A stretch of 64,000 bases of DNA from an uncultured beta proteobacterium. GTDB lineage: Bacteria; Pseudomonadota; Gammaproteobacteria; Burkholderiales; Rhodocyclaceae. Under the pieces are notes generated by a model that ran no database searches, had not been told where the DNA came from, and saw only the letters and a program-made list of their open reading frames with translations. Both the position numbers and the translations under genes were made by a program. Positions within the stretch are counted from its first letter, which is position 1. Every line of letters starts with the position of its first letter. Below, piece by piece: positions 8,629 to 21,108 of this stretch. The stretch spans positions 82,691 through 146,690 of the forward strand of contig CAINHS010000003.1 in assembly GCA_903848955.1 (NCBI GenBank). The letters are read 5' to 3'.

Positions 8629-8898
8629 CTACTTGCGCAGACCGAGACGCTCGATCAGCGAACGATAGCCGTCGACATTCTTGCGCTTGAGGTAATCCAG
8701 CATGGTGCGGCGCTGGCTGACCATCTTGAGCAGGCCGCGACGTGAATGGTGATCCTTGGTATGTGCCTTGAAATGATCCGTCAAGTCATTGATGCGCGCA
8801 GTGAGAAGCGCCACCTGGACTTCGGGCGAGCCTGTGTCACCCTGGGCACGCTGGTAGTCGGTGACGATCTTGGCTTTGTCTGTAGTGGAAATTGCCAT
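8629..8898 (-). CDS. rpsO: 30S ribosomal protein S15
   Basis: An 89-residue S15 of exactly family length, with the conserved [30 protein letters not shown] and LDYLKRKN segments that contact 16S rRNA helices 20 and 22. It starts with ATG after AAGGAAA. It has its own predicted promoter and is followed by a strong terminator before pnp, so it is both part of the larger operon and an independent unit. Confidence 0.98.
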   Translation of the reverse strand: MAISTTDKAKIVTDYQRAQGDTGSPEVQVALLTARINDLTDHFKAHTKDHHSRRGLLKMVSQRRTMLDYLKRKNVDGYRSLIERLGLRK

Positions 8899-8947
8899 TG
8901 TGGTTTCCTTGCTGATCCTGTGATGTTGGGCTCTTGGAGAACCGTGG

Positions 8948-8977
8948 ATTATAACGTTTTGAATCGGGTCTTATCAA
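8948..8977 (-). promoter_or_regulatory. Predicted sigma-70 promoter of rpsO
   Basis: On the minus strand TTGATA (8977-8972) and a consensus TATAAT (8953-8948) are 18 nt apart, in the truB-rpsO gap. The predicted leader is about 45 nt. Confidence 0.7.
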
Positions 8978-8999
8978 GTTTCAAACCTAAATACATCGC

Positions 9000-9929
9000 T
9001 CAGCCGCCCGCAACCAGCCGCAGCGGTTGCAGCCAGCCGTCGGCGGCCTGGCGGCAAACGCCGATAAAGCGGCTTTCCTGGTCATAAACACGCAGCCGCT
9101 TACCCTCCTCCGCGGACCAGCGCACCGCCTGACCGTGCCGCAACCGGGCCGCCTCGGCCAGGTCGAGACGAACATCGGCGAGGCCGGCGAGCAGGGAATC
9201 AGGCGACAGCAGCACGCCATCGCGGGCTTCGGCGGTGAGGGCTTCGAGCGCTTCCGGGGAATACGCATGGGCGACATCGAGGGCGCCGATGCCGGTTCGA
9301 CGCAAGGCGGCCAGATGTGCTCCGCAGCCCAGACGCTCGCCGATGTCGGCCGCCAGGGTGCGCACGTAGGTCCCCTTGCTGCAATGGACTTCGAATACAA
9401 AGCGATCATCGGCAAGGCCGCTGTCGCCCCCAAGCAGAAACAGTTCGTGGATAGTGACGCGGCGCGCCGTCCGCTCGACTTCGATCCCGGCGCGGGCGTA
9501 TTCGTAGAGCGGCTTGCCGTCACGCTTCAAGGCGGAGTACATCGGCGGCACCTGGTCAATGACGCCGACAAAGGCGGCCAGTGCGGCTGCCACTTCGGCG
9601 CGCGACACGCTTACCGGGCGACGCTCCAGTTCTGCGCCTTCGGCATCGGCGGTCACGGTGGTGACGCCAAGCTGCACCGTCGCCACATAGCGCTTGTCGG
9701 CATTGAGCAATTCGCCGGAAAACTTGGTCGCCTCACCGAAGCACAATGGCAGGAGACCTGTCGCCAGCGGATCAAGCGTGCCGGTATGCCCTGCCTTTTC
9801 GGCGCGGTAGAGGCGGCGGGCGGACTGCAGGGCGTGATTGGACGATACCCCGAGCGGCTTGTCCAGCAACAGCACGCCATCGAGCCGGCGGCGCGGGACC
9901 TTGACAGCTTCGCAACGCGGCGCTTTCAC
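9000..9929 (-). CDS. truB: tRNA pseudouridine(55) synthase TruB
   Basis: A 309-residue TruB that makes pseudouridine 55 in the tRNA T-loop. The catalytic aspartate is Asp53 in HTGTLDPLATG; LLLDKPLGVSSN near the N-terminus and the KRDGKPLYEYAR and SKGTYVRTLA segments are also typical. Its ATG overlaps the rbfA stop by 4 nt (ATGA), indicating translational coupling. Confidence 0.97.
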   Translation of the reverse strand: MKAPRCEAVKVPRRRLDGVLLLDKPLGVSSNHALQSARRLYRAEKAGHTGTLDPLATGLLPLCFGEATKFSGELLNADKRYVATVQLGVTTVTADAEGAELERRPVSVSRAEVAAALAAFVGVIDQVPPMYSALKRDGKPLYEYARAGIEVERTARRVTIHELFLLGGDSGLADDRFVFEVHCSKGTYVRTLAADIGERLGCGAHLAALRRTGIGALDVAHAYSPEALEALTAEARDGVLLSPDSLLAGLADVRLDLAEAARLRHGQAVRWSAEEGKRLRVYDQESRFIGVCRQAADGWLQPLRLVAGG

Positions 9930-10327
9930 TCGTCGTGCAGCTTCTTGTCGGATTCCACCGCTTCGTCGATCAGTTGCGACAGACGCGCGCCCTCCTGCAC
10001 CGACGGGTCAAACATGAAATGCAGTTCCGGGATATGATGAATGCGAATGCGGCGACCGAGTTCGCGACGCAGGAAGCTGGCGGAATGCTTCAGCCCGGCA
10101 TCGATCAACTCGTTGGCAGCCGGGTCTGCCAGCGAGGTATAGAACACCTTGGCATGCGCATAATCGGCGGTGACTTCGACCGCGGTGAGCGTCACCAGCG
10201 TCAGCTTCGGCGCGATGCGCAAATCCTTGAGATGGAAACGCAGCAGATCCGCCAGTTCGCGGCGGATCTGCTCCGAAACGCGGTCGGACCGCGCATATCC
10301 GTGGCCCGAGCCGCGCTTTGTTGCCAT
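9926..10327 (-). CDS. rbfA: Ribosome-binding factor A
   Basis: A 133-residue RbfA, the cold-shock 16S maturation factor, with a KH-like fold: RVSEQIRRELADLL near the N-terminus, DYAHAKVFYTSL in the middle and RIRIHHIPELHFMFD late. It starts 7 nt after the infB stop and overlaps truB by 4 nt, the standard infB-rbfA-truB order. Confidence 0.97.
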   Translation of the reverse strand: MATKRGSGHGYARSDRVSEQIRRELADLLRFHLKDLRIAPKLTLVTLTAVEVTADYAHAKVFYTSLADPAANELIDAGLKHSASFLRRELGRRIRIHHIPELHFMFDPSVQEGARLSQLIDEAVESDKKLHDE

Positions 10328-10334
10328 TCCCGGA

Positions 10335-13043
<2,709 letters not shown>

Positions 13044-13053
13044 GCCGGACCTC

Positions 13054-14535
13054 TCATTCTTCTTCGGCGAACCAATGGGCACGCGCAACAGTGATCAGCG
13101 CCGTCGCCCGTTCGGCATCGATGCCGGTCATTTCAATCAACTCGTCGGTCGCCAGGTCTGCCAGCGACTCGCGGTCAGTGACGCCGTTCTTTGCCAGCTT
13201 GGCTGCCAGCGGCTTGTCCATGCCCTCCAGCGCCAGCAGGTCATCGGCCACCTTCTCCATCTGCTCTTCGTCGACGATGGCTTCGGTCAGCAGCACGTTG
13301 CGCGCACGCTCACGCAGTTCGGTCACCGTGGCCTCGTCGAAGGCATTGATTTCGAGCATTTCCGCGAGCGGAACGTAAGCGATTTCCTCGAGCGAGGAGA
13401 AACCCTCCTCGATCAGGATATTGGCGACCTCCTCATCGACGTCGAGTTTCTCGATGAACAGTGCGCGGATCGTGCTGTGCTCGCTTTCGGACTTCGTCTG
13501 CGATTCTTCGATGGTCATCAGGTTGATGGTCCATCCGGTCAGTTCGGAAGCCAGGCGCACGTTCTGTCCGCCGCGACCGATGGCGATGGCCAGGTTGTCC
13601 TCATCGACCACGACGTCCATCGCATGCCGTTCCTCATCGACCACAATGCTCTGCACCTCGGCCGGCGCCAGCGCGCCGATGACGAACTGCGCCGGGTCGG
13701 CTGACCAGAGGATGATGTCCACACGTTCGCCGGAAAGCTCGTTGGTCACCGCGGTGACGCGCGAACCGCGCATGCCGACGCAGGTGCCGATCGGATCGAC
13801 GCGCGGATCGTTCGACTTGACCGCAATTTTGGCGCGCATTCCGGCATCGCGGGCCGCCGCCTTGATTTCGAGCAGGCCGTCTTCCATCTCCGGCACCTCC
13901 AACTCGAACAGTTTCATGATGAACTCGGGCGCCGTGCGCGACAGGATCAGTTGCGGACCTCTCGCCTGACGATCGATCTTCATCAGCCAGGCGCGGACGC
14001 GGTCGCCGGGACGCAGGTTTTCCTTGGGGATCATCTGGTCGCGCGGCAACAAAGCCTCGATGCGTCCCGCCTCGATGATGGCGCTGCCCCGCTCCATGCG
14101 CTTGACCGTGCCGCTGACGAGGAACTCCTTGCGATCGAGGAAGTCGTTGAGCAACTGCTCGCGTTCGGCGTCGCGGATCTTCTGCAGGATCACCTGCTTT
14201 GCCGCCTGCGCGCCGATGCGACCGAAATCGATCGGCTCCAGCGCTTCCTCGATGTAGTCCTCGAGCATGATGTCCGGCAACTGCTGCTGCGCAGCGGTCA
14301 GTCCGATCTGCAGTTCGGGATCCTCGACCATGTCGTCGGCAACCACCAGCCAGCGGCGGAAAGACTCGTAGCCGCCGGTATCGCGATCGATGTCCACGCG
14401 CACGTCGGCTTCGTCGTTGGTGCGCTTCTTTGTCGCGGACGCCAGCGCCATTTCAAGGGCGCCAAAGACGATGTCCCGCGGAACATTTTTCTCGCGGGCC
14501 AGGGCATCGACCAACAGCAGCAATTCACGGCTCAT
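13054..14535 (-). CDS. nusA: Transcription termination/antitermination protein NusA
   Basis: A 493-residue NusA with an N-terminal RNA-polymerase-binding domain, S1 ([18 protein letters not shown]), KH1 and KH2 ([10 protein letters not shown]) and two C-terminal acidic repeats, the long form also seen in E. coli (495 residues). It binds the RNA exit channel and modulates pausing, termination and antitermination. It lies between rimP (79 nt upstream) and infB (10 nt downstream). Confidence 0.98.
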   Translation of the reverse strand: MSRELLLLVDALAREKNVPRDIVFGALEMALASATKKRTNDEADVRVDIDRDTGGYESFRRWLVVADDMVEDPELQIGLTAAQQQLPDIMLEDYIEEALEPIDFGRIGAQAAKQVILQKIRDAEREQLLNDFLDRKEFLVSGTVKRMERGSAIIEAGRIEALLPRDQMIPKENLRPGDRVRAWLMKIDRQARGPQLILSRTAPEFIMKLFELEVPEMEDGLLEIKAAARDAGMRAKIAVKSNDPRVDPIGTCVGMRGSRVTAVTNELSGERVDIILWSADPAQFVIGALAPAEVQSIVVDEERHAMDVVVDEDNLAIAIGRGGQNVRLASELTGWTINLMTIEESQTKSESEHSTIRALFIEKLDVDEEVANILIEEGFSSLEEIAYVPLAEMLEINAFDEATVTELRERARNVLLTEAIVDEEQMEKVADDLLALEGMDKPLAAKLAKNGVTDRESLADLATDELIEMTGIDAERATALITVARAHWFAEEE

Positions 14536-14614
14536 GTGAGTCCTCCAGCATTAATCAGATTTACTTCCGGCTTAACGCCCGCCGATGCGGGCATTGGCCT
14601 TCACTGAAACGTCA

Positions 14615-15076
14615 CTACAATTTGGGCACCAGGCGCGCCCGATCTATATTCTCGAAGGCAAACTGATGCAATGTTTCATTCGCTCGCAGGCAAACCATCT
14701 CGACGCCACCCTCTTCCCGCAAGCCTTCCAGCACGCCGCTGAAATTGCGCTGGTTGCCGAGCGGAACGCGCAACTTGAGCTGCACTTCCTGCCCGGCAAA
14801 GCGCCGGTAATCGGCGGGCTTGACCAGGGGACGATCGAGTCCGGGAGATGAGACTTCCAGGCGGTCGTAGTCCACGTTCTCGACCATGAACACGCGGCTG
14901 AGCTGGTTGCTCACGGCGACACAATCTTCCACGTTGATGCCGCTCTTCACCGTCTGCGCCGCTTCCGGCCTGTCGATGAGGACGCGCAGCAGACGGGCGC
15001 GCGGACTGGTCTCGAATTCCACCAGTTCGTATCCCAGGCCGACAACAGTAGTCTCAATCAAATCAGACAGTTGCAT
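14615..15076 (-). CDS. rimP: Ribosome maturation factor RimP
   Basis: A 153-residue RimP, needed for 30S maturation, with an N-terminal alpha/beta domain (GYELVEFE) and the VSSPGLDRPL motif that marks the family, then an SH3-like C-terminal domain. It is the first gene of the rimP-nusA-infB operon, behind a predicted promoter and a leader of about 87 nt that contains a hairpin. Confidence 0.96.
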   Translation of the reverse strand: MQLSDLIETTVVGLGYELVEFETSPRARLLRVLIDRPEAAQTVKSGINVEDCVAVSNQLSRVFMVENVDYDRLEVSSPGLDRPLVKPADYRRFAGQEVQLKLRVPLGNQRNFSGVLEGLREEGGVEMVCLRANETLHQFAFENIDRARLVPKL

Positions 15077-15107
15077 GAAAACTCACAAACGCATCGCACA
15101 AATAGAA

Positions 15108-15127
15108 AATGGGCCGAAAAGCCCATT
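15108..15127 (-). terminator. Leader hairpin: rluB terminator or rimP-operon attenuator
   Basis: AATGGGC (15108-15114) pairs with GCCCATT (15121-15127) around a 6-nt loop. On the minus strand it is followed by TTTTCTATTT. It lies downstream of rluB and also between the predicted rimP promoter and the rimP start, so it could end rluB transcripts and also attenuate the nusA operon. Confidence 0.6.
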
Positions 15128-15169
15128 CCTTCCGCCTCTTTCGAGAACGGTACCAACCAAAGCCGAACG

Positions 15170-15198
15170 ATTATAGCAGAGGCGTCATTTCTCCGCAA
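15170..15198 (-). promoter_or_regulatory. Predicted sigma-70 promoter of the rimP-nusA-infB operon
   Basis: On the minus strand TTGCGG (15198-15193) and consensus TATAAT (15175-15170) are separated by 17 nt. The start would be near 15163. Confidence 0.75.
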
Positions 15199-15223
15199 AA
15201 CGAAGTTTGAGTTTCAAGCGGAA

Positions 15224-16342
15224 TCAGTCCGGTTGATCGTCACCCTCGAACCCTTCATCGTCATGCGGGTCCGGCCCTGCTGCAGAAAAGGTTTTTTGCT
15301 CGGGCGGCAGCAGTTTCAACAATTCCTGCACTTCGCCCGGCTCAAGATCACGACACTGGCCGCGCTTGAGGCGCGGCGACAGGTGCACCGGCCCGTAGCG
15401 GACGCGCATCAAGCGGCTGACCATCAGGCCGACGGCCTCGAACATGCGCCGCACTTCGCGATTGCGACCTTCCGCCAGAACCACGCGATACCAGCGGTTG
15501 GCGCCCTCGCCGCCGCCTTCCGAGATGTGGCTGAAGCTGGCCAGTCCGTCCTCGAGTTCGACCCCCTTGCGCAAACGTTCGAGCGTTTCCGGCGTCGCTT
15601 CACCGAGAATGCGCACCGCGTATTCCCGGTCGATTTCGTAGCGCGGATGCATCATGCGATTGGCCAGACCGCCGTCGTTGGTGAATAGCAGCAGGCCGCA
15701 GGAGTTGAAGTCGAGGCGGCCGATGGATATCCAGCGCCCGCTCTTCAGCCGCGGCAACCTGGCGAATACGCTGGGGCGGCCGTCCGGGTCATCCTTGGAA
15801 ACAATCTCGCCCTCGGGCTTGTGATAGACCAGTACGCGCGGCAGGCGCAAGTTGAACCTGAGCTGCACCAGCTTGCCATTGACGCGGATCTTGTCCTCGG
15901 CACCGACACGCTGACCGACGTGCGCCGGCAGGCCGTTGACGCTGACACGCCCGGCGACGATCCATTCTTCGAGTTCGCGCCGCGAACCGTAGCCGGCGTC
16001 GGCAAGCGCCTTGTGCAGCTTGGGCGGATCGATGAAGACCGGATCCTTGCCGCGCCTTGCCGGCGCCGGCAAAGCTGCCGCCGCGCCGCTGCCGCGCCGC
16101 GCATCGCCCTGCGACCTCGCCGGACCTTGCGGCGAACGGAAAGGACTAGCCTTGCGCGCCGGCTGGCGAGGACTGCTGCGGCTCCCCTTCGCCGAGTTCG
16201 AGTTGCCCGTCAGCGACGGCTCCGGCGGGCCACTGCGCTGGCTGCTGTTCTGCCCCTTGCCCGGCTGCTGCGTTCTCGGCGCCGTGGTTTTCGACCCCGG
16301 GCGCCTGGACCGGGAAGGCTTCGGCGATTGCGGCTTGTCCAA
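15224..16342 (-). CDS. rluB: 23S rRNA pseudouridine synthase, RluB type
   Basis: The reading frame of up to 372 residues encodes an RsuA-family pseudouridine synthase. An S4 domain ([17 protein letters not shown]) is followed by the catalytic region with [17 protein letters not shown], whose Asp is the nucleophile, and the [14 protein letters not shown] motif. The family modifies U2605 of 23S rRNA. The 5' end is uncertain: the full frame starts at a TTG (16342), carries about 95 residues rich in Ser, Pro, Arg and Lys, and overlaps scpB by 197 nt. A second TTG roughly 30 codons before the S4 domain would give about 280 residues, close to E. coli RluB. The core is certain, the basic N-terminal extension is not. 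Confidence 0.88.
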   Translation of the reverse strand: MDKPQSPKPSRSRRPGSKTTAPRTQQPGKGQNSSQRSGPPEPSLTGNSNSAKGSRSSPRQPARKASPFRSPQGPARSQGDARRGSGAAAALPAPARRGKDPVFIDPPKLHKALADAGYGSRRELEEWIVAGRVSVNGLPAHVGQRVGAEDKIRVNGKLVQLRFNLRLPRVLVYHKPEGEIVSKDDPDGRPSVFARLPRLKSGRWISIGRLDFNSCGLLLFTNDGGLANRMMHPRYEIDREYAVRILGEATPETLERLRKGVELEDGLASFSHISEGGGEGANRWYRVVLAEGRNREVRRMFEAVGLMVSRLMRVRYGPVHLSPRLKRGQCRDLEPGEVQELLKLLPPEQKTFSAAGPDPHDDEGFEGDDQPD

Positions 16343-16880
16343 GGTCCATTACCCTTTCAATTTCAGTCAACGGCGGCAGTTCGGTGAGACTGCGCAAACC
16401 GAGGTCATCGAGAAACCTTCGCGTGGTGGCGTACAGCGCCGGCCGTCCGGGGGCATCGCGGTGCCCCACGGCATCGATCCAGCCGCGCCCTTCCAGCGTC
16501 TTGAGAATATTGGGCGACACCGCCACGCCGCGGATGTCTTCAATGTCGCCGCGCGTGACCGGCTGACGATAGGCGATGATCGCCAGCGTTTCCATCACCG
16601 CACGCGAGTACTTCGGCGGCTTGTCGTTCTTCAGCCGGTCGATGTAGGACTGATACTCGGGACGGGTCTGAAAGCGCCAGCCTGAGGCCAGTTGCACCAG
16701 TTCGGCGCCGCGCTCCGACCAGTCGCGGCGCAGGTCGTCCAGCAGCGTACGCCAGGTATCGTCGTCGAACTCCTGATCGAAGAGCCTTTTCAGCTCGGAC
16801 AGGGGCAAGGGCTCGGCGGCCACCAGCAGCGCGGTTTCCAGCACACGCTTGTAGTCTTCGGGTTTATACAGCGGCAGCAT
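16146..16880 (-). CDS. scpB: Segregation and condensation protein B (ScpB)
   Basis: A 244-residue ScpB, the winged-helix kite subunit of the SMC-ScpA condensin complex. Residues 1-180 carry the two winged helices ([19 protein letters not shown] is diagnostic). The last about 60 residues are Ala/Gly/Gln-rich and lie in the stretch shared with the rluB extension. The start overlaps the scpA stop by 17 nt. Confidence 0.95.
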   Translation of the reverse strand: MLPLYKPEDYKRVLETALLVAAEPLPLSELKRLFDQEFDDDTWRTLLDDLRRDWSERGAELVQLASGWRFQTRPEYQSYIDRLKNDKPPKYSRAVMETLAIIAYRQPVTRGDIEDIRGVAVSPNILKTLEGRGWIDAVGHRDAPGRPALYATTRRFLDDLGLRSLTELPPLTEIERVMDLGQAAIAEAFPVQAPGVENHGAENAAAGQGAEQQPAQWPAGAVADGQLELGEGEPQQSSPAGAQG

Positions 16881-17727
16881 CGGGCAGTTTCACGTAGATG
16901 GGCGCCAGGGCCTCGTTCTGGGTAATCTCGATCAACGATTCGCGCGCCAGTTCCAGCATGGCAAGAAAACTCACCACCAGTCCCTGGGCGCCCAGCGTCA
17001 GATCGAACAACTGGTCGAACACCACATAGCCGCCCCCCTGCAGGCGGCGCAGGATGATGCTCATGTGCTCGCGCACGGACAATTCCTCGCGATGAATCTT
17101 GTGGTGTTGATGCACCCTCGCCTGTTTCATGAGCGACAGCCAGGCCACCTGCAGGTCATGCAGGCTCACCTCGGGCTGGCGTTCGACGACCTTGTCGGCG
17201 ATCCACACCGTGATCCATTCGTAATCGCGTCCCGCCTGCGGCATTTCGTCGAGCTTCGCCGCCGACGCCTTCATGCGCTCGTACTCGACCAGGCGGCGCA
17301 CCAGTTCCGCACGCGGGTCTTCCGGCTCACCGTTCTCCGCCTTGGGCGGACGCGGCAGCAGCATGCGCGACTTGATCTCGATCAGCATGGCCGCCATCAG
17401 CAGGTATTCGGCGGCGAGTTCCAGGTTGCTCTTGCGCATGGCCTCGACATAGACCAGGTACTGCGCCGTCAGCGGCGCCATCGGGATGTCGAGGATGCTG
17501 ATGTTGGCGCGGCGGATCAGGTACAGCAGCAGGTCGAGCGGCCCTTCGAACGAGTCGAGAATGATCTCCAGCGCATCGGGCGGAATGTAAAGGTCGCGCG
17601 GCATCTCCGCCATGACTTCGCCATACACCCGGGGCCGGTGCATGGCCGCCGCAGCGGCGACCAGAACCGGCGCCAGAACGGCCGCGTCATGCGCGGCGGA
17701 CGGCTGCGGGAGCGCGGTTTCGATCAC
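16864..17727 (-). CDS. scpA: Segregation and condensation protein A (ScpA)
   Basis: A 287-residue kleisin that bridges SMC heads. The N-terminal helical domain has [21 protein letters not shown], the C-terminal winged helix [18 protein letters not shown] take the GTG at 17727, which overlaps the trpS stop (GTGA), because the frame further upstream only runs through trpS. An internal ATG before [10 protein letters not shown] would give a shorter, also plausible form of about 258 residues. Confidence 0.93.
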   Translation of the reverse strand: MIETALPQPSAAHDAAVLAPVLVAAAAAMHRPRVYGEVMAEMPRDLYIPPDALEIILDSFEGPLDLLLYLIRRANISILDIPMAPLTAQYLVYVEAMRKSNLELAAEYLLMAAMLIEIKSRMLLPRPPKAENGEPEDPRAELVRRLVEYERMKASAAKLDEMPQAGRDYEWITVWIADKVVERQPEVSLHDLQVAWLSLMKQARVHQHHKIHREELSVREHMSIILRRLQGGGYVVFDQLFDLTLGAQGLVVSFLAMLELARESLIEITQNEALAPIYVKLPDAAAV

Positions 17728-18926
17728 GGGTAGTCGAGCCCGATGGCTTCGCGCACGTCGCGCATGGTCTCCTGCGCCAGCTTGCGTGCCTTTTCGCAGC
17801 CGTCGGCGATGATGTTCCTGACCAGTTGAGGGTCTTCCTCGTAGCGTTTGGCCCGTTCCCGCATCGGCTCCTGTTCCCGCAGCACGCCTTCGATCACCGG
17901 CTGCTTGCACTCGATGCAGCCGATACCGGCCGAACGGCATCCTTCCTGCACCCAGCTGCGGACGTCTTCGCCGGAATAGATCAGATGGAACTGCCACACC
18001 GGACACTTCTCCGGATCACCTGCATCGGTCCGCCGCACGCGCGCCGGATCGGTCTGCATGGTGCGGATCTTGCGAGTGACGACAGCGGCGTCCTCGCGCA
18101 GCGTGATCGCGTTGCCGTATGACTTGGACATTTTCTGGCCGTCCAGCCCCGGCATCCGCGAAGCATGGGTCAGCAGCGCATCGGGTTCCACCAGGATCAT
18201 CTTGCGCGTGCCTTCCAGCCAGCCGAACAGGCGCTCGCGATCTCCCAGGGAAAGCGACTGTGCCTCGTTCAGCAATTCGTGCGCCTGCTCCAACGCTTCG
18301 CCCTCGCCACGCTCCTGATAGCGGGTGCGCAACTCGTCATAGAGCTTGGCGCGCTTGCTGCCGAGCTTCTTCACCGCCTCGCGCGCCTTGTCTTCGAAAC
18401 CCGGCTCGCGTCCGTAAAGGTGATTGAAGCGGCGCGCGATCTCGCGCGTGAATTCGACGTGGGGCACCTGGTCGTCTCCCACCGGCACGCGATTGGCGCG
18501 ATAGATCAGGATATCGGCAGCCTGCAGCAGCGGATAGCCGAGAAAGCCATAGGTCGTCAGATCCTTGTGCGACAGCTTTTCCTGCTGATCCTTGTAGGTC
18601 GGTACGCGCTCGAGCCAGCCCAGCGGCGTCATCATCGACAGCAGCAGATGCAATTCCGCGTGCTCGGGCACCTTGGACTGGATGAAGATGGTCGCCTGCG
18701 ACGGATCGACTCCGGCGGCGAGCCAGTCGATGATCATGTCGCGGGCATTGTCGGTGATGGTGCCGGGCTCGTCATAGGCGGTGGTCAACGCATGCCAGTC
18801 GGCAACGAAAAAGAGACAGGGATACTCGTGCTGGAGCTTTATCCAGTTGGCAAGCACACCATGATAGTGGCCGAGGTGGAGCCGCCCGGTGGGGCGCATG
18901 CCGGAAAGAACTTTTTCTGCGTACAT
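17724..18926 (-). CDS. trpS: Tryptophan-tRNA ligase
   Basis: A 400-residue class I synthetase charging tRNA-Trp. HIGH-type motif GRLHLGHYHG near residue 15 and KMSKS in DGQKMSKSYGNAI. It is longer than E. coli TrpS (334 residues) and belongs to the longer bacterial branch. The ATG at 18926 lies 1 nt after the M50 protease stop; the TTG 12 nt upstream is less likely. It overlaps scpA by 4 nt. Confidence 0.96.
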   Translation of the reverse strand: MYAEKVLSGMRPTGRLHLGHYHGVLANWIKLQHEYPCLFFVADWHALTTAYDEPGTITDNARDMIIDWLAAGVDPSQATIFIQSKVPEHAELHLLLSMMTPLGWLERVPTYKDQQEKLSHKDLTTYGFLGYPLLQAADILIYRANRVPVGDDQVPHVEFTREIARRFNHLYGREPGFEDKAREAVKKLGSKRAKLYDELRTRYQERGEGEALEQAHELLNEAQSLSLGDRERLFGWLEGTRKMILVEPDALLTHASRMPGLDGQKMSKSYGNAITLREDAAVVTRKIRTMQTDPARVRRTDAGDPEKCPVWQFHLIYSGEDVRSWVQEGCRSAGIGCIECKQPVIEGVLREQEPMRERAKRYEEDPQLVRNIIADGCEKARKLAQETMRDVREAIGLDYP

Positions 18927-18927
18927 G

Positions 18928-19584
18928 TCAGAAACCAAAAAGGGTTCGAATCAGAATTTTGAACATCCACAACAAGGGCCGCAGGATGGTATCCAGCACC
19001 CCCAAAAACAGCAAGGCCAGCAGGATGGGGAAACCCCAGCGTTCCAGTTGCGAAAACTTCCACGCCGCTCTGTGCGGCAACAGGCTTACCACGATGCGCC
19101 CGCCGTCCAGAGGCGGCAAGGGCAGCAGATTCAACACCATCAGGACACCGTTGATGCTGATGCCCACCTGCGCCATTTCCTGCAGTGCGTCCGAATAGCC
19201 ATGCTCGGGACCGCCGATCGCCAGTTTCAGGACCATAGCCCAGGCCAGCGCCATGACCAGGTTCGCCGCCGGCCCGGCCGCGGCCACCCAGAGCATGTCC
19301 TGCTTGGGCCGGCGCAGATTGCCGAAATTCACCGGCACCGGCTTGGCCCAGCCGAACAACATGCCACCGCCGCCGCCGAAACTGGTCAGCAACAGGATCA
19401 CCGCCGGCACCGCAATGGTCCCCACCAGATCCACATGTCGCAACGGGTTCAGGCTGATGCGCCCCATCTGCCACGCCGTCGGATCACCGAAATGCCGCGC
19501 CGCATAGCCGTGAGCGGCCTCATGCAGCGTGATGGCAAAGATGACCGGCAGGGCGGAGATCGCCAGCGTCTGGATAAAATTCAT
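18928..19584 (-). CDS. Site-2 protease family membrane metalloprotease (M50)
   Basis: A 218-residue integral membrane protein. The zinc site is HEAAH (HExxH) in the first membrane helix, and NLLPLPPLDGGRI supplies the third metal ligand (Asp), as in the YwhC-type S2P subfamily. About five hydrophobic segments are visible and there is no PDZ domain. The substrate is not predictable. It lies in the scpA-trpS cluster, a common arrangement for this subfamily in betaproteobacteria. Confidence 0.93.
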   Translation of the reverse strand: MNFIQTLAISALPVIFAITLHEAAHGYAARHFGDPTAWQMGRISLNPLRHVDLVGTIAVPAVILLLTSFGGGGGMLFGWAKPVPVNFGNLRRPKQDMLWVAAAGPAANLVMALAWAMVLKLAIGGPEHGYSDALQEMAQVGISINGVLMVLNLLPLPPLDGGRIVVSLLPHRAAWKFSQLERWGFPILLALLFLGVLDTILRPLLWMFKILIRTLFGF

Positions 19585-19611
19585 GGGAACGGCTGATTCT
19601 ACCAGAGCCGG

Positions 19612-20238
19612 TCATTCCAGCCCGAAAGGTGCCAGCGGGCCCTGCCCCGCTCTTATCAGTTCCGGCTGAGCCCCGGTGAGGTTGATGACCGTTGTCATCT
19701 CCGTGCCGCATTGGCCGGCATCGATCACCAGGTCGAGCAACTTCTCCAGGTGCTGGCGGATCTCGTCGGCATCGGCCAGCGGCGTGTCGAAACCGGGCAG
19801 GATCAGCGTCGAGGTCAGCAGCGGCTCATCCAGTTCTTCCAGCAGCGCGAGCGCCAGAGGATGATCGGGCACGCGCAGGCCGATGGTCTTGCGCTTCGGA
19901 TGCAACAGGCGCCGCGGCAACTCCCGCGTACCTTCCAGGATGAAGGTATAGCTGCCCGGCGTGGTGGCTTTCAGCAGGCGATACTGGACATTGTCCACCC
20001 GCGCGTAGGTGGCGATCTCGGACAGGTCGCGACACATCAGCGTGAAGTGATGGCGCTCGTCGACGCCGCGAATGCTGCGGATCCGGTCCAGCAGCGGCGC
20101 GTACCCGGAGACGCCGGCCAGCGAGTAGGCCGCGTCGGTGGGCAGCGCGATCAGCCCGCCGCTCCTGGCTATCTCCGCGGCCTGCTTGATCAGGCGCGGC
20201 TGCGGATGTTCCGGATGAATGTGAAATAGCTGTGCCAT
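19612..20238 (-). CDS. YciO/Sua5/YrdC-family protein
   Basis: A 208-residue YrdC-fold protein of the YciO branch. GGLIALPTDAAYSLAG matches the family's nucleotide/threonine site, and KRKTIGLRVPDHPLA follows the YciO pattern. TsaC/Sua5 proteins make threonylcarbamoyl-adenylate for the t6A modification of tRNA. Several YciO proteins lack clear activity in that step, so the precise function is open. It sits 27 nt downstream of the PHP phosphatase on the same strand, as yciO and yciV do in E. coli. Confidence 0.88.
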   Translation of the reverse strand: MAQLFHIHPEHPQPRLIKQAAEIARSGGLIALPTDAAYSLAGVSGYAPLLDRIRSIRGVDERHHFTLMCRDLSEIATYARVDNVQYRLLKATTPGSYTFILEGTRELPRRLLHPKRKTIGLRVPDHPLALALLEELDEPLLTSTLILPGFDTPLADADEIRQHLEKLLDLVIDAGQCGTEMTTVINLTGAQPELIRAGQGPLAPFGLE

Positions 20239-20265
20239 GCTTGATCCCGGGAAGCGAAGGCCCGC

Positions 20266-21108
20266 TCAGACCAGTTGCGACCAGACCGGCGTCATGTCGT
20301 CGGGCAGATCGGGCAACTTGCCGAGATCCATCCAGCTTTCGCCCGGCCCGTGGAAATCCGAGGCACGTGACGCGAGAAAACCGAACTCGCGCGCAATCCG
20401 CGAGAATTCGCGCACCTCTTCATCCTTGGCCGGACCCGACAGCACCTCGATACCACGCCCGCCGAGATCCTTGAAGGCGATGAACAGTTCCTGCCGCTCC
20501 GCCTTCGACATCCGGTAGCGCCCCGGATGAGCGATCACGGCGATGCCGCCGGCGCCGATGATCCAGTTCAAGGCGTCGCCCAGCGTCGCCCAGGCGTGCT
20601 CGACATAGCCCGGCTTGCCTTTGGCCAGCCAGTAGTCGAACACCGACTTGACGTCCCTGGCATGCCCCTGCTCGGCAATATAACGGGCGAAATGCGAACG
20701 GCTGACCAGCGCCGGGTTGCCGGCATGGCGCAGCGCGCCCTGGTAGGCGCCGTGAATACCCACCTTGTCCAGTTCGGCCGCCATGCGCCCGGCGCGCGCG
20801 TCGCGGCCACTCCTGACCTGCTGCAAGCCCTGGCGCAAGGCCGGATCGGCAGGATCGACACCCAGTCCGACGATATGCACCGTCTGGTCGTCGCCCCAGG
20901 AAATCGACACCTCGACGCCATCGACAAAGCGCAGGCCGATTTCGTCGGCGGTGGCGCGAGCCTCGTCAAGTCCGCCGAGTTCGTCGTGATCGGTGAGCGC
21001 CAGCAGTTCAACGCCGTTGCCGTGGGCGCGGCGCACCACCTCGGCCGGCGTGAGCAGGCCGTCGGAGACTGTCGAATGACAGTGCAGGTCAGCATTGAGC
21101 GGCTTCAT
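20266..21108 (-). CDS. rnm: PHP-domain nucleoside bisphosphate phosphatase/exonuclease (RNase AM, YciV)
   Basis: A 280-residue PHP phosphoesterase. Metal ligands are visible in DLHCHSTVSDG (residues 6-16), LTDHDE and, late, AHPGRY and DFHGPGE. It matches E. coli YciV/RnmAM, which removes 5' nucleotides from short RNAs and dephosphorylates 3',5'-nucleoside bisphosphates. The start overlaps the alpha/beta-hydrolase stop by 4 nt. Confidence 0.9.
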   Translation of the reverse strand: MKPLNADLHCHSTVSDGLLTPAEVVRRAHGNGVELLALTDHDELGGLDEARATADEIGLRFVDGVEVSISWGDDQTVHIVGLGVDPADPALRQGLQQVRSGRDARAGRMAAELDKVGIHGAYQGALRHAGNPALVSRSHFARYIAEQGHARDVKSVFDYWLAKGKPGYVEHAWATLGDALNWIIGAGGIAVIAHPGRYRMSKAERQELFIAFKDLGGRGIEVLSGPAKDEEVREFSRIAREFGFLASRASDFHGPGESWMDLGKLPDLPDDMTPVWSQLV

